A stretch of 51,712 nucleotides of DNA from JACPHD01 sp964431805 (lineage in GTDB: Bacteria; Patescibacteriota; Patescibacteriia; Patescibacteriales; GWC2-42-12). The stretch covers positions 1-51,712 of the forward strand of contig CAYSKV010000008.1 of assembly GCA_964431805.1 (NCBI GenBank). Direction: 5' to 3'. Each line of letters opens with the position of its first letter. Position 1 is the stretch's first letter. The translations under genes and the position numbers were made by a program. This document shows, piece after piece, positions 1 through 6,817 of the stretch. The notes under the pieces are model-generated. The model was not told where the DNA came from and searched no databases. It worked only from the letters and a program-made list of their open reading frames with translations.

Positions 1-71
1 GCGGGCACCTTAGCTGGGTTTTGCTATTTTACCCCGGGTTTATCCCGGGGCAGCCACTCAGGCACCTCTCC
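1..71 (-). tRNA. Partial tRNA-Ser-like gene with an insertion in the D loop, cut by the window edge
   Basis: Read on the minus strand from 71, the sequence starts GGAGAGGTGCCTGAGTGGC, a typical 5' end of a bacterial tRNA-Ser (acceptor GGAGAGG, then TG, then D-stem CCT). The expected D-stem partner AGG appears only at 10-8, after about 40 extra bases. It is followed by T and GCCCGC, which would suit an anticodon-stem 5' strand. The extra bases hold a perfect 7-bp hairpin (CCCCGGG/CCCGGGG, 32-50) and are closed by GCTG/CAGC. The anticodon, variable arm and 3' end lie outside the window. It could be an intron-bearing tRNA, a tRNA broken by a repeat, or a chance resemblance. Seen: the sequence and pairings. 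Inferred: tRNA identity. Confidence 0.45.
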
Positions 72-87
72 ATGTTTACAAATTAAA

Positions 88-116
88 AATTACGAATTAA
101 ACGTTTATTCGTAATT
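88..116. repeat. Near-perfect palindrome of the AATTACGAATT type
   Basis: AATTACGAAT (88-97) pairs with ATTCGTAATT (107-116), and the middle AAACGTTT is self-complementary. The same AATTACGAATT word is iterated inside recG at 4787-4820, so it is a dispersed low-complexity repeat here. It lies between the divergent edge tRNA-like sequence and the promoter at 129-157. Confidence 0.6.
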
Positions 117-128
117 GGTAATTAATGG

Positions 129-157
129 TTGATAATTGATTTAATTTATGCTATAAT
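129..157 (+). promoter_or_regulatory. Sigma-70-type promoter for the membrane protein gene at 198
   Basis: TTGATA (129-134) and TATAAT (152-157) are separated by 17 bp. The predicted transcript would start near 164, about 34 nt before the ATG at 198. Confidence 0.6.
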
Positions 158-197
158 AAATATATAAAAAAATCAACAATTTGTCAATAAAAAATAT

Positions 198-701
198 ATG
201 CCAGAAAAACAAAATTTATCCGATGAATTAGGTAAAATAATTACTAGCTGGAGCATACCAGAATATGATAAGCATGAACGGGAAAAAAATTGGTATATTA
301 TCGCCGCTGTAGTTAGTATAATATTTTTAATTTATTCATTTTTTAGCGGTAATTTTTTATTCGCTGCCATAATTATAATTGGCGCTTTTGTTATTATTAT
401 GCATGATGGCCAAGAACCGGCGCAAGTAAATTTTAGTATAACCGATGAAGGTTTAATTGTTGGTAGAAAATTTTATGATTATGATGTTATAAAAGATTTT
501 TCTATTGTTTATAAACCTCGTGAAAATGTAAAGAATTTGTATTTTGAATTTAAAACTGTAGTTAGGCCAAGATTATCAATACCGCTTAACAAGATGAATC
601 CCTTGCCAATTCGAGAGAATCTGTTAAAGTATTTACCGGAAGACCTAGAGAGAACCGATCAGCCTTTATCCGAGGCTTTAGCCAAAATGTTTAAATTATA
701 A
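198..701 (+). CDS. Two-helix membrane protein with a C-terminal soluble beta-rich domain
   Basis: 167 residues. A short soluble N-terminus (about 1-30) ends in a charged KHEREKNW motif, then two adjacent hydrophobic helices (about 31-49 and 51-68) form a membrane hairpin. The remaining ~100 residues are a soluble domain containing GLIVGRKFYDYDVIKDFSI and a basic VRPRLSIPL strand, which looks like a bacterial PH-like (YcxB/YdbT-type) fold. The N-terminus and C-terminus should both be cytoplasmic. Small proteins of this layout are common conserved hypotheticals in Patescibacteria. It is monocistronic: promoter at 129-157, hairpin at 727-747 after it. No Shine-Dalgarno is visible. The fold assignment is inference and the function is unknown. 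Confidence 0.75.
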   Translation: MPEKQNLSDELGKIITSWSIPEYDKHEREKNWYIIAAVVSIIFLIYSFFSGNFLFAAIIIIGAFVIIMHDGQEPAQVNFSITDEGLIVGRKFYDYDVIKDFSIVYKPRENVKNLYFEFKTVVRPRLSIPLNKMNPLPIRENLLKYLPEDLERTDQPLSEALAKMFKL

Positions 702-726
702 TTTGTAATTCAAATAATTATTTCAG

Positions 727-747
727 GCACAGGATAATTTCCTGTGC
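727..747 (+). terminator. Hairpin after the membrane protein gene
   Basis: GCACAGG (727-733) pairs perfectly with CCTGTGC (741-747) around a 7-nt AT-rich loop. The following TGTATTAATAT is T-poor, so this is a weak intrinsic terminator or an RNA-stabilising hairpin. Confidence 0.4.
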
Positions 748-779
748 TGTATTAATATAAAATTTGTACAGTGAAATAT

Positions 780-854
780 GCACTCGTCGTTCAACGGATA
801 GGACGCAAGCTTGCGGAGCTTGCAATCGAGGTTCGATTCCTCGCGAGTGCACCA
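780..854 (+). tRNA. tRNA-Arg, anticodon GCG
   Basis: Full cloverleaf: acceptor GCACTCG (780-786) with CGAGTGC (844-850), D arm GTTC/GGAC (789-804), anticodon stem CAAGC/GCTTG (806-822), loop TTGCGGA (811-817), T arm CGAGG-TTCGATT-CCTCG (827-843), discriminator A (851), encoded CCA (852-854). The anticodon at 813-815 is GCG, preceded by the required U33, giving Arg codons CGC and CGU. Most bacteria read this box with an ACG anticodon converted to ICG by TadA, so a genomic GCG is uncommon. Confidence 0.95.
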
Positions 855-939
855 AAATTTAAATAGCTTAATTTACTCGTGGGCGCGCTAGAAAAATTAT
901 GAGTAATTTTTATCCGCTCAAAGTAAAATAAAAAATTTT

Positions 940-1935
940 ATGAATTCACTTGAATCAGAGCTAGGTTTTAATAAACAAAATAATATACTTTCTAATAAAG
1001 AGTTTAAAACAACGGAGCAGGCAAATAATTTAGAAATTGGGGAAAATGTAGAATTTATGTCAGAGCAGGCAATTGCTCAGGAAAAAAGTATTTTGGAAAA
1101 ATTTAGAGGGAAAGCTAAACAAATTGCTGAAATTTTACTTTTTATTTCGGCATTATCTACTACCCCTGGTATGGTTAGTAAAACATATGCCAAGGAAATT
1201 AAACCAACTATTAAAACTGAACAGATAAAAAAAGAAAAATTGGCTTCAATCTATTCACACTTGCAAGATTCGCAAAGTTTGCTTGGTGACAAAAAAGTAG
1301 TCGAACAAATTCTTAATAATGATAGCCCATTTTTTAACAAAGAAGAACCTAGCGCAAAACAAGAGATGGGTATTAAGTTGACAGGCAAGGATAGACTTCC
1401 TTGGGTAGAACAGAATGATAAAGGTGAACAAAAAATCTCGATTTATCATACTTATAAATTTGATTCTGCTGTTACCGAAGCCAAAGAAGAAATACTCACG
1501 GTCTATATACCGATTACTGACTCTAAAGATATTGGAAAACTTAATGTTGATTTTTCACGTAAATATCCTGATTCTCAGGTTAGAAAAAATAACCCAGTTA
1601 TTTTTGAAGACTATAAATTAATTCGTCCTGACGCTCGGAAAGACCCAGATTTTTATAAGGGCAATACGCAACTTCTTAAACCAGAATTCGCAGTTCAAAT
1701 AAAACCTGGTAGTGCTGATGAATATGAGTTTGTTAATCCAGCAGCCGCTGAAAAAGTTAATCGAATTATCGGTCTACATCCAAAGTTTAACATAATTTCG
1801 CTTATGACACGCGCGAACGAACGTCTTGCCCTGCAACGGATTAGAGAAGTTGGAGAAGCAATTGGTATTAAAGAAATAGTTGATAGCGTAAATCACATGT
1901 TGGAATTTGATGAATATAATGAATTTTTTAAATAA
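940..1935 (+). CDS. Hypothetical protein, 331 residues, one hydrophobic segment
   Basis: Not recognised. Residues 1-60 are hydrophilic and rich in N, E and K. Residues about 64-80 (EILLFISALSTTPGMV) are the only clearly hydrophobic stretch and could be one membrane segment or a buried helix. The rest is charged and mixed alpha/beta without a visible catalytic motif or cysteines. It is followed after 11 nt by a small gene (1947-2210), so the two probably form one transcript. No Shine-Dalgarno precedes the ATG at 940, as for most genes here. Between tRNA-Arg and this gene (855-939) only an A/T hairpin (AAAAATTA/TAATTTTT, 892-911) is seen. Confidence 0.7.
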   Translation: MNSLESELGFNKQNNILSNKEFKTTEQANNLEIGENVEFMSEQAIAQEKSILEKFRGKAKQIAEILLFISALSTTPGMVSKTYAKEIKPTIKTEQIKKEKLASIYSHLQDSQSLLGDKKVVEQILNNDSPFFNKEEPSAKQEMGIKLTGKDRLPWVEQNDKGEQKISIYHTYKFDSAVTEAKEEILTVYIPITDSKDIGKLNVDFSRKYPDSQVRKNNPVIFEDYKLIRPDARKDPDFYKGNTQLLKPEFAVQIKPGSADEYEFVNPAAAEKVNRIIGLHPKFNIISLMTRANERLALQRIREVGEAIGIKEIVDSVNHMLEFDEYNEFFK

Positions 1936-1946
1936 TTTTTTAATGT

Positions 1947-2210
1947 ATGAATACTAATTTTACAAAAATTAAAGAATTAGTACAAAAATCATCTATTACT
2001 ATTGTTGAACAAAATAAATTAATTAAGTTGTTCGCTGGAGTAAATGATCAAGATTTAGAACCAATTATTAAAATTTGTTCTGAAGATAATTCGTGGATTA
2101 GCAAAATTAATAAAAATTATAAAGCAAAACAAGTAGCTATTGCCGATAGTAATATAATGTTATGGCAGGAGATAATTAAAGAAGAAGAATCTATGCTAAA
2201 AGAATTGTAA
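1947..2210 (+). CDS. Small hypothetical helical protein, 87 residues
   Basis: Not recognised. It is a short, charged, largely helical sequence with no signal peptide and one cysteine. It starts 11 nt after the 331-residue protein and is probably co-transcribed with it. Codon use (TTA, ATT, AAA) matches the neighbours, which supports real coding. No domain or catalytic motif is visible. Confidence 0.6.
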   Translation: MNTNFTKIKELVQKSSITIVEQNKLIKLFAGVNDQDLEPIIKICSEDNSWISKINKNYKAKQVAIADSNIMLWQEIIKEEESMLKEL

Positions 2211-2321
2211 TTTTAATAGTTTTTTATTTAAGGCACTATTTGCTGGAAAATATTGTATAGAAGTTTTATCATTTAAATTAGGAAATAGAAAAATATTTTC
2301 ATATTTAAAATTTAAATTTAT

Positions 2322-2350
2322 TTGACATAATAGTTTATTAATGCTATATT
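2322..2350 (+). promoter_or_regulatory. Consensus-like sigma-70 promoter of the DEAD-box helicase
   Basis: A perfect TTGACA (2322-2327), a 17-bp spacer and TATATT (2345-2350). The predicted start near 2357 leaves a ~78-nt leader before the ATG at 2435. The rest of the 2211-2434 gap is A/T-rich with no ORF of note. Confidence 0.75.
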
Positions 2351-2380
2351 TAGTAATCATTAATAGACTTCGAATCTCAC

Positions 2381-2434
2381 GTCATTTAAGTAATTTCAAT
2401 AAGTGACTCCTAGGAAACGGGTCACTTATTTTTT
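2381..2434 (+). promoter_or_regulatory. Terminator/antiterminator-like leader abutting the helicase start codon
   Basis: AAGTGAC (2401-2407) pairs with GTCACTT (2421-2427); CC/GG extends the stem to 9 bp with one bulged T, and ATTTTTT (2428-2434) follows, ending at the ATG. This looks like an intrinsic terminator. The same AAGTGAC can instead pair fully with GTCATTT (2381-2387, one G-U pair), so two mutually exclusive hairpins are possible. The stem and T-run fill the ribosome-binding region. Attenuation or translational control is inferred; the alternative is a plain terminator for upstream transcripts. Confidence 0.55.
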
Positions 2435-3673
2435 ATGCCTCTATCAACTAAACAAATTGAAAAGGACTTTAAAGGATTAGGCGTTAGCGCCTCTGTTTTA
2501 AATGTGCTCGCAACCTTAAAATTAGACACGCCAACGCCGATTCAAATAAAATCAATTCCGGTAGCTTTATCAGGTCAAGATTTAATCGGCGTAGCTCAAA
2601 CCGGCACCGGTAAAACCTTCGCTTTTGGTATTCCTATGATTGAGCGTTTAATGCTTGAGCATGGACAAGGTTTAATATTACTTCCAACTCGTGAATTAGC
2701 TTTGCAGGTTGATGAGAATTTAAGAAAAATAGGCGCTAAGCTCGGCTTAAGAACCGCGGCTTTAATCGGCGGGCAAGCTATAGGTAGTCAAGTGCAAAGC
2801 CTTAAAAGAAATCCTCATATTTTTATTTGTACTCCGGGTAGATTGATTGACCATTTAAAAAGAGGTTGGGTAAAACTTAATTACATAAAAGTTTTGGTTT
2901 TAGATGAAGCCGATATGATGTTTGACATGGGTTTTGCTCCGCAAATTGAAGAAATTATTAAACAGATTCCTAAAAAACGCCAGACCCTATTATTCTCCGC
3001 GACCATGCCTAGAGCGATTTTACGATTAGCCGCCGCGCATATGGTTATGCCGGTTCATATTGAAGTCGCTCCGCCAGGGACTACGGTTGAGTTCGTTAAT
3101 CAGGAAATGTATGTTATGAATAAAGGGGATAAGTATATGCAGTTAGAAAGAATTTTAAAAGAGCAGAAAGGTTCAGTCTTGGTTTTTACTCGCACTAAGC
3201 ATGGGGCTAAACATTTAGCTCATAATCTTAAGCAGGCTAAACATCAAGTTGCTGAAATTCATTCTAATTTGTCGTTTAACCAGCGTAAAGAATCAATGAC
3301 TGGTTTTAAAAGTAAAAAGTATCGCATTTTAGTGGCTACCGATATTGCTGCGCGCGGCATTGATGTTTCAGGCATTGAATTAGTGGTAAATTTTGATTTA
3401 CCGGATAACTCAGAAGATTATGTGCATCGCATTGGCCGTACCGCTAGAGCGGGTAAAGCCGGTAAAGCGATTTCTTTTGCTACGCCTGATCAATGGAAAG
3501 ATATTAGAAGTATTGAAAGATTGATTAACAAAAAATTAACTTTAACGGAATTTGCTAAATTAGAGCAAGCCAATACTAGACCAACTTTTAAAAGGTATGG
3601 CCGGACTATGAGTTTCGGTCGGGGAGCTGCTCCGCGTTCAAGACCGGGCGGTTTCGGTAGACGAAGGAGATAA
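2435..3673 (+). CDS. DEAD-box ATP-dependent RNA helicase
   Basis: 412 residues with all superfamily 2 DEAD-box motifs in order: Q motif TPTPIQ (about 33-38), Walker A AQTGTGKT (about 54-61), PTRELA, TPGRLID, DEAD, SAT, ATDIAARGID and HRIGRTARAG. Two RecA-like domains unwind short RNA duplexes using ATP, usually in ribosome assembly, mRNA turnover or cold adaptation. The C-terminus (from about 385) is a short basic Arg/Gly tail (RYGRTMSFGRGAAPRSRPGG), as in RhlE- and CshA-like enzymes, and would bind RNA non-specifically. The start is fixed by the Q-motif distance and leaves no room for a Shine-Dalgarno, because a hairpin plus T-run abuts the ATG. The exact orthologue (RhlE, DeaD or CshA type) cannot be assigned by eye. 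Confidence 0.95.
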   Translation: MPLSTKQIEKDFKGLGVSASVLNVLATLKLDTPTPIQIKSIPVALSGQDLIGVAQTGTGKTFAFGIPMIERLMLEHGQGLILLPTRELALQVDENLRKIGAKLGLRTAALIGGQAIGSQVQSLKRNPHIFICTPGRLIDHLKRGWVKLNYIKVLVLDEADMMFDMGFAPQIEEIIKQIPKKRQTLLFSATMPRAILRLAAAHMVMPVHIEVAPPGTTVEFVNQEMYVMNKGDKYMQLERILKEQKGSVLVFTRTKHGAKHLAHNLKQAKHQVAEIHSNLSFNQRKESMTGFKSKKYRILVATDIAARGIDVSGIELVVNFDLPDNSEDYVHRIGRTARAGKAGKAISFATPDQWKDIRSIERLINKKLTLTEFAKLEQANTRPTFKRYGRTMSFGRGAAPRSRPGGFGRRRR

Positions 3674-3694
3674 AAAAACAGTAGGTATATAAAA

Positions 3695-3725
3695 AACAGC
3701 CCTGATTTCTTAGGGTTGTTTTTTG
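3695..3725 (+). terminator. Intrinsic terminator after the helicase gene
   Basis: AACAGCCCT (3695-3703) pairs with AGGGTTGTT (3712-3720, one G-U) around an 8-nt loop and is followed by TTTT. Confidence 0.85.
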
Positions 3726-3740
3726 TGTTAAAATGTAATT

Positions 3741-5930
3741 ATGATAACGCTTCAAACTGACATTATAGAAATTAGCCGAGTAGGCCAAGCTACAGCTAAA
3801 AAATTAAAAAAATTGGGCATTGAAACCGTGCGCGATTTGTTATTTTATTTTCCTTTTAGATATGATGATTTTACTAGTCTAACGCCGATTGATAAACTAC
3901 AAGCTGGAGTTAGCGCTAATGTAGTCGGCCAAATTGAACTGATCCAAAATAAACGTAGCTGGAAAAGGAAAATGAATATTACCGAAGCTTTAATTAGCGA
4001 TAATACAGAAACTATAAAAGTCGTCTGGTTTAATCAGCCGTTTATTGCTAAAAATTTGCATGTTGGCGATAAAATATCTTTAGCCGGAAGAGTGGAAGAA
4101 AATTACGGTGGCTTACTTATGAATTCTCCAGTTTATGAAAAAATAACTTTTGGTCAGGGCGTGCATACTCAAGGCTTAGTACCTAATTATCATCTAACCG
4201 CCAATATAACTCATAAGCAAGTAAGATTTTTAATTAAGCAGGTAATAAATTTATCAGGGCAAATTATTGATTGGTTGCCGCTTGAAGTTAAAAAATCAGC
4301 TAAATTAATAAATTTATCAGAGGCGGTTAAAAAAATACATTTTCCTAAAGATAATTTAGATATAAAAAAGGCTCGCGAACGCTTAGCGTTTAATGAGCTT
4401 TTTTTAATTCAATTACAGTCGCAGTTAGTTAAAAAAAGTTTAAGCTTAAGCCGCGCGCCTATAATTAAATTTAAGGAGCAAGAAACTAAAAAATTCGTTG
4501 ACAGCTTACCCTTTAAATTAACCGATGCGCAAAGAAAAGCGGCCTGGGAGATTTTAAAAGATTTAGAAAATAATAAGCCCATGTCAAGACTTTTGGAAGG
4601 CGACGTTGGTAGCGGTAAAACAATGGTAGCGATTATCGCTATGTTAAATACCGCATTAAATAAAAAACAAGCGGTTTTAATGGTGCCAACAGAAATTTTA
4701 GCCAGACAGCATTATGAAACGGTTAGTAAATTTTTAGCCAGTTTTGATATTAAGGTCGGATTAATAACAAGAAGCCAGAAGTTGGTAAATTACGAATTAT
4801 CAATTACGAATTACGAATTGAATAAGAATACAAAGAATATTAAAGTTAACCCCCAGTATATAATGGATAATTCAGATGTTGTAATTGGCACGCACGCCTT
4901 AATTCAGGAAGATATTCACCCTGTTAAATCCGGCGAAGCCGGAGCTCGTCCTGTGGAATCCCTGCGGGACGCGAAGCGTATTCCACAGGATAAGCTATTT
5001 AACAGGGTAAAATTTAAAAATTTAGCTTTAGCGATAATTGATGAGCAACATCGTTTCGGCGTAGAGCAAAGAAAAATATTAATAGAAAAAAGTGATAGTA
5101 AACTCATACCGCATTTTTTAAGTATGACGGCCACGCCGATTCCTAGAAGTTTAGCTTTAGCTTTATACGGCGATTTAGATTTGTCCGTTATAAGTCAGAT
5201 GCCTAAAGACAGAAAAAAGATTATTACTAAGGTGGTTTCGGAAAATAATCGTGCAAAAGCTTATAAATTTATTCACGAGCAGATAAAACAGGGTCGGCAA
5301 ATTTTTGTAATTTGTCCGTTAATTGACATTTCTGATAGATTAGGCGTAAAATCAGTTGAAGAAGAATATAAAAAATTAGACAAAATAATTTTTCCGGATT
5401 TAACCATAGGAAAATTGCACGGTCGCATGAAAGCGGCTGAGAAAGAAAAAATTATGCAAGAATTTTTAGACAATAAAATAAAGATTTTAGTTTCTACGTC
5501 GGTGGTGGAGGTTGGAGTTGATGTGCCTAACGCTTCTGTTATGATGATTGAAGGCGCGGATCGTTTCGGTTTAGCCCAGCTTCATCAATTTCGTGGCCGA
5601 GTTGGCCGAAGCGCCGAGCAATCTTATTGTTTTCTTTTTTCCGATAGTGCTACTGAAAAAACTTTAAAAAGGCTAGAAGCTTTGGTAAGGTATAGTAATG
5701 GTTTTGATTTAGCTAAAATTGATTTAAAATTTAGAGGACCGGGCGAAGTTTATGGAGTTGAGCAGAAAGGATTTCCAGAATTAAAAATTGCTTCATTGTT
5801 TGATTATGGCTTAATGAAGCAGACTCGAGAACAAGCTATAAAATTGCTAAATTTAGATGAAAATTTAAATAGTTGGCCATCACTAAAAGAGCAATTAGGG
5901 GAATGGGAGAAAGGTATACATTTAGAATAG
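3741..5930 (+). CDS. recG: ATP-dependent DNA helicase RecG with two in-frame repeat insertions
   Basis: 729 residues, somewhat longer than the usual ~690. The N-terminal wedge/OB domain (about 55-150) is followed by superfamily 2 helicase motifs: GDVGSGKT (about 287-294), PTEILA, GTHALIQED, DEQHRFG (about 434), SMTATPIPR, and the RecG signature ADRFGLAQLHQFRGRVGR. RecG remodels stalled forks and branched DNA. Between the Walker A and DEQH motifs two stretches do not fit the family: about 347-373, encoded by iterated AATTACGAATT, and about 393-423, encoded by a palindromic element (4918-5008). Both keep frame. A TGTTAAAAT at 3726-3734 is an extended -10 candidate exactly placed for a leaderless message starting at the ATG (inference). 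Confidence 0.95.
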   Translation: MITLQTDIIEISRVGQATAKKLKKLGIETVRDLLFYFPFRYDDFTSLTPIDKLQAGVSANVVGQIELIQNKRSWKRKMNITEALISDNTETIKVVWFNQPFIAKNLHVGDKISLAGRVEENYGGLLMNSPVYEKITFGQGVHTQGLVPNYHLTANITHKQVRFLIKQVINLSGQIIDWLPLEVKKSAKLINLSEAVKKIHFPKDNLDIKKARERLAFNELFLIQLQSQLVKKSLSLSRAPIIKFKEQETKKFVDSLPFKLTDAQRKAAWEILKDLENNKPMSRLLEGDVGSGKTMVAIIAMLNTALNKKQAVLMVPTEILARQHYETVSKFLASFDIKVGLITRSQKLVNYELSITNYELNKNTKNIKVNPQYIMDNSDVVIGTHALIQEDIHPVKSGEAGARPVESLRDAKRIPQDKLFNRVKFKNLALAIIDEQHRFGVEQRKILIEKSDSKLIPHFLSMTATPIPRSLALALYGDLDLSVISQMPKDRKKIITKVVSENNRAKAYKFIHEQIKQGRQIFVICPLIDISDRLGVKSVEEEYKKLDKIIFPDLTIGKLHGRMKAAEKEKIMQEFLDNKIKILVSTSVVEVGVDVPNASVMMIEGADRFGLAQLHQFRGRVGRSAEQSYCFLFSDSATEKTLKRLEALVRYSNGFDLAKIDLKFRGPGEVYGVEQKGFPELKIASLFDYGLMKQTREQAIKLLNLDENLNSWPSLKEQLGEWEKGIHLE
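4787..4820. repeat. Iterated AATTACGAATT repeat inside recG
   Basis: AATTACGAATT occurs three times in 34 bp, in frame with recG, encoding the NYEL-type residues of the first insertion. The same word forms the palindrome at 88-116. In RecG homologues this position is a short loop after LLTGS. Confidence 0.65.
4918..5008. repeat. Palindromic element inserted in frame in recG
   Basis: Perfect 12-bp ends ACCCTGTTAAAT (4918-4929) and ATTTAACAGGGT (4997-5008) enclose two further perfect hairpins: CCGGC-GAA-GCCGG (4930-4942) and CCTGTGGAAT/ATTCCACAGG (4950-4989). The element is locally G+C-rich compared with recG. Its ends match the second copy at 43295-43373 (ACCCTGTTA...TAACAGGGT). Confidence 0.8.
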
Positions 5931-5932
5931 TC

Positions 5933-5961
5933 TTGACAGGATTATTAAATTATGTTAATTT
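5933..5961 (+). promoter_or_regulatory. Promoter for the two-gene unit at 6043-6795
   Basis: Perfect TTGACA (5933-5938), a 17-bp spacer and TAATTT (5956-5961). The leader of about 75 nt ends in a strong Shine-Dalgarno, AGGAGG at 6031-6036, six bases before the ATG at 6043. Confidence 0.65.
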
Positions 5962-6042
5962 AAAAAGTTAAATAAATATTGAAAGGGGGGATGGAATTTT
6001 AGATCTTTTTGGTACAAAAATAAAAAATGAAGGAGGAAAGAG

Positions 6043-6225
6043 ATGAGCGAAGGAAATGGGAATGGTATTGTTGTAAATACAGTTGATCAAGAAGGCGTGA
6101 GAATTATTTCCGGTGGCTGCCTTCTTGGAGTGGAAGATGGGACTATAATGTCCCATGAAGATTTTGACAAAGCGATGCCGGCCGGCGTTACTTGTAGCTG
6201 GAATCCGCAGTTGAAGTTAATTTAA
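6043..6225 (+). CDS. Small hypothetical protein, 60 residues, strong Shine-Dalgarno
   Basis: Not recognised. It is a compact glycine-containing sequence with two cysteines (ISGGCLLG and GVTCSWN), no signal peptide and no membrane segment. AGGAGG sits six bases before the ATG, a near-perfect ribosome-binding site that most genes in this window lack, and a promoter lies upstream. Base composition and codon use are less A/T-driven than in recG. It precedes another unknown gene with an equally strong site (6394), separated by a structured spacer. The good initiation region argues for a real, well-expressed or recently acquired gene. Confidence 0.65.
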   Translation: MSEGNGNGIVVNTVDQEGVRIISGGCLLGVEDGTIMSHEDFDKAMPAGVTCSWNPQLKLI

Positions 6226-6380
6226 AGTGAAAATGAGCTGAAAGTGCCCTATTAGGGTCAATAAAGATTTTAGCTGATTTTCATTTTTATCCGCTTCCAT
6301 AGCTTTATGTGGTAAGCGGCGAGTCGGTGGCGGCGGGCGTATGAAATCGTCCGTTTGTCACCGACTTCAATTTTTGTTTT
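6226..6380 (+). other. Structured spacer with three hairpins between two unknown genes
   Basis: Three stem-loops follow each other. The first is GAAAAT-g-AGCT with AGCT-g-ATTTTC (about 6228-6283), holding an inner CCCTATTAGGG. The second is CCGCTT/AAGCGG with inner CCA/TGG (about 6291-6319). The third is AGTCGGTG/CACCGACT (about 6321-6367), followed by TCAATTTTTGTTTT and then the GGGAGG Shine-Dalgarno of the next gene. The last one looks like an intrinsic terminator placed just before a gene, so it may attenuate 6394-6795. The spacer is G+C-richer than its flanks. Confidence 0.55.
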
Positions 6381-6393
6381 GGGAGGAATAATA

Positions 6394-6795
6394 ATGGTTT
6401 CAATAACGTATAAAAGGCAGGAAAAAAAGAAGTACGGCGGGTTCAGCGAGAATAAATCTACGGTAAAAGGGAAGGGGCCGGTATGTCCAATCTCAAATAT
6501 ACGTTTAGGAGCACAAGATCCGCGCGCTACGATTCTTTTGGTTGGTAATAAAGAAATTGTTGTAAATTATGACGCCCTAAAGGATCGTTCCGCAAAATAC
6601 GGCTGGAAAGTTCCCAAGTTGTCTCAGGGAGGAACCATTGATGCGGAAATTTGGTTGATGTCAGTAGCAAAGAAAATTGCCGAAATACCAACTACCGCAA
6701 AAATGGAAAAAAGGCTGGAAGAAATAAGAATCTTCGCCGACATGATCGGCGTCCAGAACTTCGTATCAAAATTGCGCCGCGCTTGTCGAGTTTAA
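6394..6795 (+). CDS. Hypothetical basic protein, 133 residues, strong Shine-Dalgarno
   Basis: Not recognised. The start is set at the ATG at 6394 because GGGAGG lies at 6381-6386; the frame stays open upstream but that extension (from 6355) has no ribosome-binding site. The N-terminal third is basic and probably flexible (YKRQEKKKYGGFSENK). The middle has a short beta-rich part (ATILLVGNKEIVVNYDAL), and the C-terminal ~60 residues are helical and charged (AKMEKRLEEIRIFADMIG). It has two cysteines and no membrane segment. Leucine codons are mixed rather than mostly TTA, unlike most neighbours, suggesting different ancestry. It is followed by a strong terminator (6818-6850). Confidence 0.65.
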   Translation: MVSITYKRQEKKKYGGFSENKSTVKGKGPVCPISNIRLGAQDPRATILLVGNKEIVVNYDALKDRSAKYGWKVPKLSQGGTIDAEIWLMSVAKKIAEIPTTAKMEKRLEEIRIFADMIGVQNFVSKLRRACRV

Positions 6796-6817
6796 GACAG
6801 CAGCGCCGCGAAATTAT

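Noticed and set aside
1..71. Start of a group I intron in the edge tRNA
   Set aside because: The segment AAAATAGCAAAACCC recalls group I P3-P4 sequences, but the D-stem partner and a plausible anticodon stem resume after only ~40 bases, too short for a group I intron.
892..911. Terminator of tRNA-Arg
   Set aside because: AAAAATTA/TAATTTTT is an A/T-only stem without a G+C core; too weak to call.
4785..5010. recG as a pseudogene
   Set aside because: Both insertions keep the reading frame, and all helicase motifs before and after them are intact.
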